Below, one piece after another: positions 21,776 to 32,313 of a DNA stretch of 64,000 nucleotides; position 1 is the first letter of the stretch; each line of letters opens with the position of its first letter. Below the pieces are notes generated by a model. The model saw only the letters and a list, made by a program, of their open reading frames with translations. It did no database searches and was not told where the DNA came from. This DNA comes from Ascochyta rabiei (taxonomy: Eukaryota > Ascomycota > Dothideomycetes > Pleosporales > Didymellaceae), in the NCBI RefSeq assembly GCF_004011695.2, contig NC_082406.1, forward strand, positions 1,550,001 through 1,614,000, written 5' to 3'. The position numbers were made by a program, and so were the translations under genes.

Positions 21776-22680
21776 TACTGCAAGCCGGGCTAGCGTTTTG
21801 CAAGCGAGGGGCTGGTCTTTTACTTTGTACATGTCGATATGGGAGGCGTTTTGATGCGTTGCTCTCAGCTCCACTCCTTGACCACGGCTGATAGACATTG
21901 GGTTTTTGCACGGCAACGGCGTTTGTTGAAACATTGGCTTCGGGCTCTGTATGCAGAACAGGGCTATGAAGCGTCGCGTAAAATTCTTCGGCGTTTATTG
22001 TTATGATTATTGAGAGCGTTATTGTTGGTCGAGGCCTGATTCGACGCGCATCCAGGGAGGATTGTGCGCAAGAGACAGCATAGCAACAGCAGAAGTGCAA
22101 CGATTTGAATTCCTGTTAGGTGTGTTGTGTTTATTAAAAGTTAGTAACTGTAGCTTCATCATTGACCATGTTGAGTGCGTTATTTATGGAAAGATTGCAT
22201 GGACAGAGAGAGTGCGGTTCTGATGCCAAGCCGAGCCAAGCCGAGACGTGACGTGCAGCCGAAGCAATCGGAAGTCGCGTCTTCCCCGCGCTGCCCGAGG
22301 TGGTGGGTGGGTGTGTTAAACGTCAAACACCACACCACACCACACCACACCACGCGCTCTGAACTCCACCGTAAACAACTCACCGCTCACTCCCACGTTC
22401 CTACCCTCTTCGACTCCTTGCGGCCGAGGAGTTTGGAATTGAACGCTGCTAAGAGGAGATTTTACACGTGGATTCCTTGGCCTCGCGGTCCTCTCTGCTG
22501 ATACCATACCATACCTTGCGGTACGATACGCAGCGAAGCGAAGCGAAGTGAAGTGCATCGAGGCTTTTATATATATACCGAAGTGAGGGAGGGAAAGAGG
22601 GAAAGAGGGAAAGAGGGAAAGAGGGAAAGAGAGGGAAAGAAAAGAGAAGAGAAGAAAAGAGCAAGAGCAAGAGCAAGATC
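21776..22680. other. Intergenic region, repeat-rich near the DAD3 start
   Basis: 3' flank of the kinase gene and promoter of DAD3. Short repeats include (CACAC)n at about 22327-22352, (GCGAA)n at about 22533-22552, (GAGGGAAA)n at about 22588-22640 and (GAGCAA)3 at 22659-22677, the last ending three bases before the DAD3 ATG. No gene seen. Confidence 0.6.
22588..22640. repeat. 8-bp purine tandem repeat (GAGGGAAA)
   Basis: About six copies of an all-purine unit in the leader of DAD3. Confidence 0.85.
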
Positions 22681-23238
22681 ATGGCAGACGCACCACACGC
22701 GCTACACGCCTCGTCGACGACAACGACGGGGGTACACGCCGGCGAGCCCTTTGGCGACGAAGAGAGCCTGACGCCGCTGGAGCAGGAGGTTCTGGACGAG
22801 TATGCGCGGTTGCTGGCGAACATGAACTCGGTTCGTCTCTCCTTGCTGTCTGTCTTTTGCACCTTTTACACCCGCTCTTCTTCTTCGCTCCGTTGCAGCG
22901 CATTACACACCATCAGCAATTCAATACGATACGACACAACACAATACAACACAATACACACAATCGACAACAAGCAACAACACAACACAATACAACACAC
23001 AACCAAGCTAACAGACCCTGTGCTGGAATAGATGGCCGCCCTCCTCGCGTCGCTCAGCGAGCAGCCCAGCGCGGCGATTCTAGATGGCCTGAGGGGGCTG
23101 GAGCGGAAGACGAGTCTGGTGTTTACGCTGCTCAAGGCTAGCGTGTATAGCATTGTGCTCAATCAGCAGATTCAGGATGGGGGACAGCAGCAACAGGAGG
23201 ATGGTGCGCGGGAGGGGGGGAGTGAGGGGTGGGAATAG
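22681..23238 (+). CDS. DAD3: DASH/Dam1 complex subunit Dad3
   Basis: Exon 1 is 22681..22830 and exon 2 is 23032..23238, giving 118 aa. The 201-nt intron (GTTCGT...GCTAAC...AATAG) is long for this window and filled with CAACA/CAATACAA repeats. The spliced core LTPLEQEVLDEYARLLANMNS|MAALLASLSEQPSAAILDGLRGLERKTSLVFTLLKASVYSIVLNQQI is the Dad3 domain, nearly all of this small helical protein. DASH is a ten-subunit fungal ring complex that couples kinetochores to spindle microtubules. The N-terminal ~28 residues (His/Thr-rich) and the Gln/Gly-rich C-terminus are unconserved. It converges on MRPS5. Confidence 0.93.
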
Positions 23239-23494
23239 GGTGTGGGGGTGAAGGGGAAGGGGAAGGGGAAGGGAAGGGGAAGGGACTGGAGTGTAGAGGA
23301 GGTAGAGGAGTGAGATGATACCCCGGATACGAAGATGCAGAAAAGGTTTCGATGAATGTAATGTACAGAATTTCCACATGCTTGTCATCCCACCTCGACG
23401 TCATTTATCCATGCAGCAGCCTCGGCTGATGGGCTTCTTCCACACTTGTCCTACTCCATGGCCGTCGTGCAAACGCTTCCTCAGCAGGATACCA

Positions 23495-24881
23495 CTAATG
23501 CACGCTGCCGCCGTAGTAGACCTTGCGCACATCGACCAGCTTCTTCCCGCGGGCGCGCGCAACCTCGTCGGGCAGGCGCTGCTTGGTCAGAGCCTCCCAG
23601 GTGGCCTTGATGACGTTCATCTTGTTGCGCGAGCGCGGGGTCTTGGCGGCGAGGTCCTGCAGGCCGGCGGCGCGGGCGAGCTCGAAGATGAGGTGCTGGG
23701 TGCGGAGGCCGAAGCCTGGAGGGGGTGTTAGCCATGTGCATGGATGCACGGATGCACGGATGCACGGATGCGTGGTACTGGGCAGAGGGGACAGTGTTTG
23801 GGAGGAACGTACCGGGCGGGCGGGCAAAGAGCTGGACCTTTGTGGCGCCCACCTTGGTCTCGACATCGCCAAAGGTGGTGCGGTTCTCGTAGCGCGGCAC
23901 GGGCTTCATGTTGCGGATGGCCGACATGATGCTCTGCTTGCGGCCCTCGTCGGGCTCGACGCTCTTGCCCTCGCCGACGCCGAGCAGGCCGTCCTGGTTG
24001 CCGGCGATGGTCAGGTAGTACATGCTGCGGATCTTGCCCATGCGCGTCTGGTTGGTGACGCTGTGGGAGACGAGCGTCTTGGTGCGGATCTTCTTCAGCT
24101 TCAGCTTGTCCCAGCCCATGTACTGCAGCAGGCGCTTCTGGCGCGGGTCCTCCTCCTCCTCGGTCGACAGGCGGCGCGTCTGGCGGGCCATGCGGTTCTC
24201 GAGGCGCGGCAGGTCGGGCGCGATGATGGAGTGGCGCGGGTCGGCAAGGGCGTCGAGCGCGGCCGGGTTCTTGCTCGTGTACGAGGAGCGGGGGTCGAGG
24301 GCGGCCTGGGTGAGGGCGGCCTCGATGGCGCCCTGCAGCTGCGTCTGCTGCACCGCGTCGAGCCGGCCCTCGGGGATGCCGTGCGGGTAGGCCTTGGCGA
24401 GCTGCTCCGAGGCGAGGCGGGCGATGGTCTCGTCGCGCTCGACCTCGTTGGCCTCGCGCACGGCCAGGCGGCCGGGGATGTCGCGGGCGCTCAGCTTGTC
24501 CGCGTGGTCCGTCACGGGGTCCAGCTGGGCCAGGTCGTCGGCGTACGGCAGCCGCCACGGGTCCGTCCGCTGCGAGGCCTGCGTGACGAGGTCGCGCCGG
24601 TCGATGGCGGCCTCGGCGGCCTGGATGGCGGCCATCTGCGCGGGCGTGTACTGCTTGGCCAGCAGGCTCGTCTCCGCCGTGTCGTACTGCGGGTACGCGC
24701 CCGCCGCGAGCTCGCCCAGCTGCCTGAGGTCCTCCGCCTTGATCGATGCGTAGTGCGGCCGCCGCTTGCGCGCTCCGAGGGGCGCCGACGAGTGGAACGC
24801 CCGCCGTGTCGCCGTCGCTGCTGGTGCTGCTGCTGACGTCGCCCGTGCGAAGAGGCCTGTCGCAGGCCGGCACACGCTCAT
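23495..24881 (-). CDS. MRPS5: Mitochondrial small-subunit ribosomal protein uS5m
   Basis: Exon 1 is 24881..23813 and exon 2 is 23715..23495, giving 429 aa; the 97-nt intron (GTACGT...CTCCAG) contains a TGCACGGA octamer repeat. The N-terminus ([16 protein letters not shown]...[17 protein letters not shown]) is an Arg/Ala-rich mitochondrial presequence. The first ~250 residues are family-specific. The S5 dsRNA-binding-like domain follows ([29 protein letters not shown]), then [70 protein letters not shown] and [13 protein letters not shown] at the end. uS5m sits in the body of the mitoribosomal small subunit near the mRNA entry. Long open frames on the opposite strand are GC-driven shadows. Divergent from TRM2. 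Confidence 0.93.
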
Positions 24882-25161
24882 CGTGCTGGGAGCCGTCGCG
24901 GTCGCGGCCAAGAGGGCGGGGGGCAAGGGGCAAGGGGCAAGGGGCAAGGGGCGTCGGGCGTCGGGCGTGGGCGTGGGCGTGGGCGTGGGTGGGCGGGCGA
25001 GCGCGGTGTGCGTGTCCTGCAATGCCTCTGCCTCCCCTTGCCCTTGCGGCCGTCGAGTTGGAGCCGCTGCGAAAATCGGCTGACATAACCACCCCCGCCC
25101 GCCGCCTTGCCCTTCTGCGTCGCCAGCTTTTCCTTTTCCGTCGCCGCCTCGGAGACTCTGC
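24882..25161. promoter_or_regulatory. Shared MRPS5/TRM2 promoter region with tandem repeats
   Basis: Only 280 bp separate the two divergent start codons. The interval holds a 7-bp repeat (GGGGCAA, four copies, about 24920-24951) and a hexamer repeat (GGGCGT, about 24952-24990), both on the MRPS5 side. Confidence 0.6.
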
Positions 25162-27000
25162 ATGTTCACCCGGGCCTGCACACGACCGCTGCGGACGCTT
25201 TGCACGAGCCGGAGCCTGCATCGTCACGCACCACGCTGCACAATGGCTTCCTCCGCAGACTCCGCAGCGCCCGTCGAGAGCAATGGCGCAAAGCGGGTCC
25301 TGGAGACTCCACGCAGGAGCGAGGAAGACTCACGGGGCAGCTACCGCTTCAAGAACAAGAGGATGAAGAACGGCCATGCTGTCGGCAGCCAGATCCTGAA
25401 GACCAACGGAAGCACCGAAGAGGTCTTGCTCGAGGACGTCACTGCTCTGATCACCAACTTCTCCCTCGAACGAGACGGAAAACACGCCCCGACATGCCTC
25501 CCAGAAAAGTTCAGTGAGATCACAGTCACCGTCCGGGAGCTCTCGTCCACCGGAGACGGTCTTGGATTCCAGCAAGGTTCTGGCTCAGACCAGGTCTACG
25601 CCATCCCCTTTACAGCACCTGGCGACACCGTCACGGCCAAGATCTTCAAGCACTTCGACAAGGAGAAGTACTCCATGGCCGACCTCGTCAGAGTCACCAA
25701 GCCCTCGCCGCACCGCGATGATTCTCTCGTCCAGTGCCCCTACTTTTCCCAGTGTTCAGGATGCCAGTTCCAGATGTTGCCCTACGACTACCAACTACAG
25801 CACAAGCGGTCTATTGTCGACCGCGCCTACAGGAACTTTTCCAACCTCTCGCCCCAACTCATCCCTACAGTTGGCGACACGATTGGCTCACCACTGCAAT
25901 ACGGCTACCGCACAAAGCTCACGCCTCACTTCGACGGCCCTCCCGATTCCCGGCGCAGTGACGGCCGCAACGGCATCAAACGCACGTTCAAGCAAGTCCC
26001 CAACATCGGCTTCATGAAAAAAGGAACCCGCATCACCATGGACATTGAAGACTGCCCGATTGGTACTGCTGCCGTGCGCGCCGGCAACAAACGCGAGCGC
26101 AAACGTGTCGTCGACACCCTCTCGTCCTATCACAAGGGTGCCACGATCCTGCTCCGCGAGAACACGCAACGCATACCCAAGGACCAGTACGATCCGAGCG
26201 TAGAGAAAGAAGACCCAGACACTGTAGACGAGGACCGAGGACCGCACATACACCGCAAGACGTGCGTCACAAACCCCAATGCCCGCACCACAGAGTACAT
26301 CGACGATTTCCAATTCGTCAACCCAGCGGGCTCCTTCTTCCAGAACAACAACTCCATCCTGCCCCCCTTTACGCAATACATCCGCGAGCACATCCTGCCC
26401 AAGGACCCCACCCACAAAATCCGCTACCTAATCGACGCCTACTCAGGCTCAGGCCTCTTCACCATCACGCTCTCAAGCCTCTTCGAATCCTCACTCGGCA
26501 TCGACGTAAGCAGCAGCAGCATCACCTCGGCGACCGAAAACGCCGCGCTCAACGGCCTGTCACCGCAACAAGCGCGCTTCCTCGCCGCCGACGCCTCCAA
26601 ACTCTTCGCCTCCATCACGACCCCCGCGGCCGAAACGGTCGTCATGCTCGACCCCCCGCGCAAAGGCTGCGACGAGTCGTTCTTGCGCCAGCTGGTGCAG
26701 TACGGCCCTGCGCGCGTCGTCTACGTCAGCTGCAACGTGCACACGCAGGCGCGCGACGTGGGCGTCCTGGTGGGCGGCATGGCGGGCGTCGACGGCGGGT
26801 CTGGGACGGGCCAGGGGTGCTATGAACTTGAGAGTGTGAGGGGGTTTGACTTCTTTCCGCAGACGGGGCATGTCGAGGGTGTGGCCGTGTTGAGGAGGAA
26901 GGCTGGGGTGGAGGTGGAGGAGGAGGAGGAGGAGGAGGAGGAGAAGAAGAAGAAGAAGAAGAAGAGAGAGGCGGAGGCAGAGGAAAGTGTAAAAGCCTAA
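25162..27000 (+). CDS. TRM2: tRNA (uracil-5-)-methyltransferase Trm2
   Basis: Single exon, 612 aa. The SAM-dependent enzyme makes m5U54 in tRNA. After a basic N-terminus (MFTRACTRPLRTLCTSRSLHRHAPR, possibly a mitochondrial presequence; a second ATG at 25243 would omit it) comes a TRAM-like segment (ITVTVRELSSTGDGLG...YAIPFTAPGDTVTAKI). The iron-sulphur Cys cluster is CPYFSQCSGC (about 192-201), with a fourth Cys in MDIEDCPIG. The methyltransferase domain has DAYSGSGLFTITLS, MLDPPRKGC and the catalytic YVSCN (Cys about 524). It ends GFDFFPQTGHVEGVAVLRRK. The tail is an Glu-then-Lys homopolymer-like run encoded by GAG/AAG repeats (about 26919-26970). TRM2 and ARP3 converge with 289 bp between. 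Confidence 0.93.
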   Translation: MFTRACTRPLRTLCTSRSLHRHAPRCTMASSADSAAPVESNGAKRVLETPRRSEEDSRGSYRFKNKRMKNGHAVGSQILKTNGSTEEVLLEDVTALITNFSLERDGKHAPTCLPEKFSEITVTVRELSSTGDGLGFQQGSGSDQVYAIPFTAPGDTVTAKIFKHFDKEKYSMADLVRVTKPSPHRDDSLVQCPYFSQCSGCQFQMLPYDYQLQHKRSIVDRAYRNFSNLSPQLIPTVGDTIGSPLQYGYRTKLTPHFDGPPDSRRSDGRNGIKRTFKQVPNIGFMKKGTRITMDIEDCPIGTAAVRAGNKRERKRVVDTLSSYHKGATILLRENTQRIPKDQYDPSVEKEDPDTVDEDRGPHIHRKTCVTNPNARTTEYIDDFQFVNPAGSFFQNNNSILPPFTQYIREHILPKDPTHKIRYLIDAYSGSGLFTITLSSLFESSLGIDVSSSSITSATENAALNGLSPQQARFLAADASKLFASITTPAAETVVMLDPPRKGCDESFLRQLVQYGPARVVYVSCNVHTQARDVGVLVGGMAGVDGGSGTGQGCYELESVRGFDFFPQTGHVEGVAVLRRKAGVEVEEEEEEEEEKKKKKKKREAEAEESVKA

Positions 27001-27289
27001 GGGCGCGGGTGGCACACAGGTGCAGTGGTACGATACCATCTATCGGTCTGTTATAATTTGAGTCGCACCTGAAGCGTCAAGAAAATCCAATCCGCTGCTG
27101 CAACGACTTGAGCATCCCTGGCTGGCCGTGGCTAGAGGCAACCTCAAGTGAACAGTACGGTAAGCACTTCATCTCAACACGAAAAGTCGTGTCATCATCT
27201 GGCTTGATAGTCTTGGATTTTCGCTGTCTTCGCAACCACGCTCAACAAGCCCCGCCTCCATCTGCACCTTGGCTTCCTCTCCCGCACAT

Positions 27290-28828
27290 CTAGGTGCTGC
27301 CCGGTCCGCCCAGCAGCGCAAATCGTCGGACAATGCTGGGGCCAATCTCATCGTACTCTGCCTTGGTGTGACAGTAACTCCTAAACTCGGGCGTCTGACC
27401 GAGCAAACTGCCTCCGAACCATGGGCCGTGTCTTTGCCTCTTGTGCGTAATGACCTGTACATCCAGACCGCCGCTCTTGGCGCCTCCACTGCGTGCCTCG
27501 GATGCCTTGATGCGCGCGTCAACCAAGTGCCTGATGTCGCGCTGTAGACGGCGACCAAAGTCCTTGTACAGCGTCGAACCACCAGACAGTACAATGTTCT
27601 TGTACAGTCCTCTTCGCACGTCGATGGGCGAGGTCTGGATGACGTTATCGACAATCGTGGGGAGAGGCGTGAGGAAATCGGAAGAGTAGATCTCAGGGTT
27701 GAAGAAAATCTCAGGCGCCAAGAAGCGTTCGTATCCAACATCGACGGTAGTCGTCTTGCCATTTGCGTACGTGACCGTGTGCTGCTTGAACCTGTCGTCC
27801 GACTCGCGGTCGTAGCGCGCAAACTCCTTGACAATGTCCGGGCAAACGTAGCAGTACTCCTCCTTGATGCGCTCGGCGGTCGCAAGAGACGAGTCTGGCT
27901 CGCCACGCTCTCGCAGAAGGGACTGCACAAACTGGGTGATGTCGCGACCAGCGATAGGCACACTCTTGATCGAAGAGCCAATGACGTAGCCTTCGGCGAC
28001 GGGGATAACGTGGGTAACTCCAGCACCCGAGTCGATAACAGTACCGGTGAGCGATCGGTCTTGGACCTTCGAGCTGGTCCAGGAGGCGGCGAGGGCAAGC
28101 ACAGCCTGTACAGCGATGTACAGACCGGCGACGTTGAACGACTCGAACATGATCTCGGCGGTAGCTTCGCGGTTCTCCGGAGGGTTCAGTGGCTGCCTCA
28201 GATTAGCTCATCTCATATCGTTCAGTGCTGCAGTTTAGCTCACAGGCTCAGTCAGGAGGAAGTGGTGGTCCTCGGGCTCAACTCTGAGGTACTTGAATAT
28301 CGAGTTGGACCAGAAGCGCTCCATGAGGTCCTGCCATTCATTAGCACAGCACTGTTTCCTACATGCTCAGCTCTACATACCCAGTTGTCAATCTGGCCGT
28401 GCCTGATCGGGTAGTTGATGCCATAGCCGGAGCCTCCTGCAGCGGAGAGAGCTTCGTCGCCAATGTAGAAGTCCAGGTCCTCAGTGCCGCGTTTCCCGGA
28501 CAGGTGGCCGCTGGGGCCAGCACCGCCGGTCAAGAAAGAGGGCTTGTTCGCAACTGCTGGGCGGCCAGAGCCGGAGCTACCGCCGCCGCCTGTTGGTCCT
28601 CGTGTGGCTATGGCGGTGGGGAAGACGAAGGAGGGGGAGTCGTTGCCGGCGAAACCTGAAGCATGCTGTTACTACAAGTTGCATCAAGTTCTGGCGAAGT
28701 GTCTCATACCGAGCTTTGAGTATCCCGTACCGCTGTAGGCGTCCGTCAGTACTCAATCGCTATGCAAGGGCCCACAGGCAGCTAGGAGCTTACTTGTCCA
28801 TGACAACGGCAGGGGTTTGGGACGCCAT
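27290..28828 (-). CDS. ARP3: Actin-related protein 3 of the Arp2/3 complex
   Basis: Exons 28828..28794, 28732..28710 (23 nt), 28655..28381, 28330..28244 and 28192..27290 give 440 aa; all phases close. The start [29 protein letters not shown] is the actin-fold phosphate-1 loop; the fungal Gly/Ser insertion ([10 protein letters not shown]) follows, then [52 protein letters not shown] and [21 protein letters not shown]. It closes with [20 protein letters not shown]. The Arp2/3 complex nucleates branched actin at endocytic patches. Oddity: the second nucleotide loop reads [13 protein letters not shown] (GCT at 28024-28022), where actin and yeast Arp3 have DSGDG. Whether this is normal in the lineage needs an alignment. 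Confidence 0.95.
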
Positions 28829-29615
28829 CTTTGTTGTTGGGCGGTACGCTCACAAGCTGAGGCTGGTATAAGTGTGCCCGCGGGCAATGGCTCGTATGCA
28901 CAAAGAGGATGCGAGGCTGTATCGTCGCAAAGTGGGCGGCCAGCGTTGGGATGGCGGAGTGGATGGCGTGTCGTGGTTGAACCAGGCACCGCTGATGCGC
29001 GCCAAGGGCGGGGCGGGGCGGACGAACAAGATGGCGGGGAAGCTCTTTAGAAACTCCTGCTCGAGCTAGCTGCTCGTTCCTTCTCCCGTCAATCCAAGTC
29101 AGTGCTGTGATTTGCATCTGTTGGCACAATCAGAGATGTTTGTGCTCGGTCGCCGCATGACCTGAGCAGCTCAAGTGGAAGGAGCTGCCTGTTTGCACTG
29201 CCAACGCGGCCTTGCCATTGATTTCTCTCACTGACCACCAGCGCTCACCGAGCCCATCCGCTCATTACCACACCGCCCACACGGTGGAGTTTCCTCATTA
29301 TCGCGGACAACACTTTCATTCATTCCTATTGTTTCCCGCTTCTCATTCTCAGCGTCACTTACCTCTCACCTACGTACTTCTCTGACTCGACCTATCTCAG
29401 TCTCCAATGAGCACTTGACTGTCGTCTACACCAGTCCTGATCGTTAGCTCCCTCGCCATCCAGAAGATTGCGACAAACTCACTGATCAAGCGGGGTCTGT
29501 ATCGTTCCAGTACACTGCCACACGCTTGTGCAACGCCCCAAGACAGCGCTTCGTCCTTCGAAGTCTGGGTTCGCGATTCTTGAGCTGCTGTCGACACCTG
29601 TTTCCCCCCAAGGAC
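28829..29615. other. Divergent promoter region between ARP3 and the taspase-like gene
   Basis: 787 bp without a recognisable gene. The last 350 bp before 29616 are C/T-rich on the + strand, as expected of a fungal leader. Confidence 0.6.
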
Positions 29616-31607
29616 ATGTCGGCCTCCACTCGCCACTACGATGGTGCCTACCCTGCTGAGCAACTTGTTCGAAAAGCAACGCGTAGTCCGCCTGCCGAAG
29701 AAGTATGTGCCATATATGTTCATGCAGGCGCTGGTTATCACAGCCACCAAAACGAGAGAATACATCTAGAGGCATGCAACGAGTAGGTGTATCCATGGAA
29801 TTTGCTGCTGGGAGGAGAAGATGTATAGAGAGCGTGCTGACCGGTCTGTAGTGCTGCTGCAATTGCCATGTGCATCATGAAGAACGGCGGCTCTGCGATA
29901 GATGCCGTAGAGGCTGCCATCAAATTGCTCGAAGATCGTGAGATTACCAACGCCGGCTACGGAAGCAACTTGGCCATGGATGGAGTGGTAGAGTGCGACG
30001 CGTCGGTCGTCGATCACTTTGGACGCAGTGGCGCTGTAGGCGCTGTGGCTCGTACGTACTGTGCAAGACCTGCTCGTTGCTTACTGACCGTTCTAGAAAT
30101 CAAAAACCCGATCTCGCTAGCACGTATGGTTTACGAGCATACCAGTAAGCCGTTGACACTTCGACGTGTTCCTCCGAATCTTTTGTGCGCCCAGGGAGCG
30201 ACTGAATTCGCGGCGGAGCTAGGCATGCCTGTTCTTCCCCACGATGCCCTCATCTCGCCAGCTGCAAAGGAGCGCTGGCTTCGATGGAGAGCCGATCTTA
30301 GATCTGCTGAACGGAAGGCAAAAAAAGCTGGCCAACACCCGTCATGTTATAGACTGCGAGCCGACATCGCACCAGAGGATGAAAATGAGCACAGACAGAT
30401 GCGACAAAGACACACGACCGACTTGTTGCGAGGCTATCCTTCTTTGCTGCAGTCACCATCGCCCGAACCGTCTGACGAGTCGCTCTGCTACTCAACTGAG
30501 AATGCTTCAAGTACACCTTCTGAACCAGCAGCGCTATCCGGACCTTCTTCTGGCTCATGGCTTAGCGACGACCGTATACAGACGCCTGATTTACCAATCT
30601 CATCTCCTGGGCCTGGCGATTTTGGCTCCGCAGCAGTGATTGAGTCTTCCCGAAGCGCTTTCGTCAACAGCACGCAGAAAGTGCCTACACTCAGCCAGTT
30701 CAAAGCTGCTCGGACTACTTCCTCTGATCAGCTTCTTGAAGATGCGGAGATGGAGGATGTGCCTCGTAGGTTGACAAACGGTTCCTCAGCTCGTAAGATC
30801 TGGGGTGACTGCTCAGGTGAGGAGTCCGACTCGGCTGAAAGTACAAAAACCATCAATGCATCTCAGCCTGCTACCTCTTCGACCAGCACAGTGAACAACA
30901 ACCATCATGACATTCCACTTGTCGAGGGTGTGCCGACCAACATCAAGAGCACTACGAGCGATGTTCAGAAGAGCGATCCCCTGTCAGAGTCGGACAAGCC
31001 GGACCACATCACAGACACCGTTGGCGCTATCGCCATAGACAGCTGGGGCCGCATCGCCTGCGGTGCATCATCTGGAGGCATCGGCATGAAGTATCGCGGT
31101 CGCGTGGGACCTGCAGCCCTTGTCGGTGTCGGCGCTGCTGTAGTTCCGCTCGACCCTGATGATGATGAACAGGTCTCTGTCGCGACTGTTACCAGCGGTA
31201 CAGGCGAGCACATGGCAACTACAATGGCAGCAACAACATGCGCGGAGCGATTGTACCAAAGCGTAAAGAAGAGCAGGGGCGGCGAATATGCTGAAGTGAC
31301 TGAGGACGAGGCTCTCAGATCGATGATCGAGAACGAGTTCATGGGCCACTCCAGCGTCAAGAACAGCAACTCAGCCGGAGCCATTGGTATCTTGGGAGTG
31401 AAGAAGATGCGCACTGGAATTATGCTGTTCTACGGTCACAACACCGACTCGTTTGCCCTGGCTTCCATGTCATCAGATGACGATGTACCCAAGTGCACCA
31501 TGTCTCGCAGCAACGGCAACGGACAGATAGCTCAAGGCGGTCGTCTCATGTCATACAAGACTCGCAAGAGGACCAAAGTCACTCCCCGCCAGCGACAATT
31601 TGGGTAG
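29616..31607 (+). CDS. Taspase-1-like threonine aspartase (asparaginase type 2 family)
   Basis: Exons 29616..29782, 29852..30051 and 30097..31607 give 625 aa; introns of 69 and 45 nt (the latter in frame, so easily missed). The alpha-subunit part reads YVHAGAGYHSHQNERIHLEACND|AAAIAMCIMKNGGSAIDAVEAAI, then NAGYGSNLAMDGVVECDAS. A ~270-residue low-complexity Ser-rich insertion separates it from the autocleavage site DTVGAIAID, where the Thr (about residue 430) becomes the N-terminal nucleophile. SSGGIGMKYRGRVGPAALVGVGA and TSGTGEHMATTMAA follow. The family cleaves after Asp (taspase) or hydrolyses isoaspartyl/asparagine bonds. The large insertion before the nucleophile is typical of taspase rather than small asparaginases. 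Substrates unknown. Confidence 0.87.
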
Positions 31608-32313
31608 CCCGGTGTCAACCCACGCTTCTAAGGTGGCAGGCACATGTCGGCAAGCGTGGTACTGCGTTCCTTGCACGTCAGTTCCTATCGTACGATCTTC
31701 AGTCCCAAAGTCCGCATATCGAGTTCTGACACACTCCATAAGCGTTTCAGTTCTATACCCTATGCATAGCGTCTGTCTTCTTTGTACTTTAGTCCTGAAT
31801 TCATACCCTGGAGTTTCCTCTGCTCTACGAGAAGCATTTCGATGATATTTCTAATGCTGAGACCGTAGAAATCAATGAAAGACTAGAAGCATTCGCAATA
31901 GTAGTAGACGTCATGGTCGTGAGAATCTGAACATTTTTATCAAGTGTTTGCGTGAGAGGGGACCCAAATACACTCTTAACGACCTCCACGCCCACGCTGA
32001 TGAAGCCGAGACGACCAAGGATAAGATCTCAGCTTTGACACTGCTGCTTCTGGAGCCGCCGCTGCACACCACAGGCTTACTAATTATCAATTGCGTCACT
32101 CGGCTCATGTCGGTACTCCGCATATGCACGTCTTGTGTACAATGGCGAGCTTCAGCATTGGGATTACAACACTGCAATTACTAAACACCCTTTCAGTTAC
32201 AAAGCATTCACATAAATACAAGTCTTTTCAAATAGTGCTACCACACCATCTTCTCTTCCTCCTCAAGTTCGTTCTATAGCTGAGCAAATCCAAACCACCA
32301 CAACAACAAAATA
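31608..32313. other. Intergenic region between two rightward genes
   Basis: 3' flank of the taspase-like gene and promoter of the SDR gene. No gene, repeat or RNA recognised. Confidence 0.55.

Noticed and set aside
23523..24836. 437-codon rightward open frame antisense to MRPS5
   Set aside because: It is produced by high GC at third positions of MRPS5. Leu/Arg/Gly/Val-rich composition, no domain; the opposite strand encodes an unmistakable uS5m.
23728..25227. 499-codon leftward frame overlapping MRPS5 in another frame
   Set aside because: Pro/Arg/Gly/Ala-rich shadow of the same GC-rich gene, without any conserved motif.
25943..26825. Frames antisense to and overlapping TRM2 (175-187 codons)
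   Set aside because: Shadows of the TRM2 coding sequence; Arg/Pro/His-rich and without motifs.
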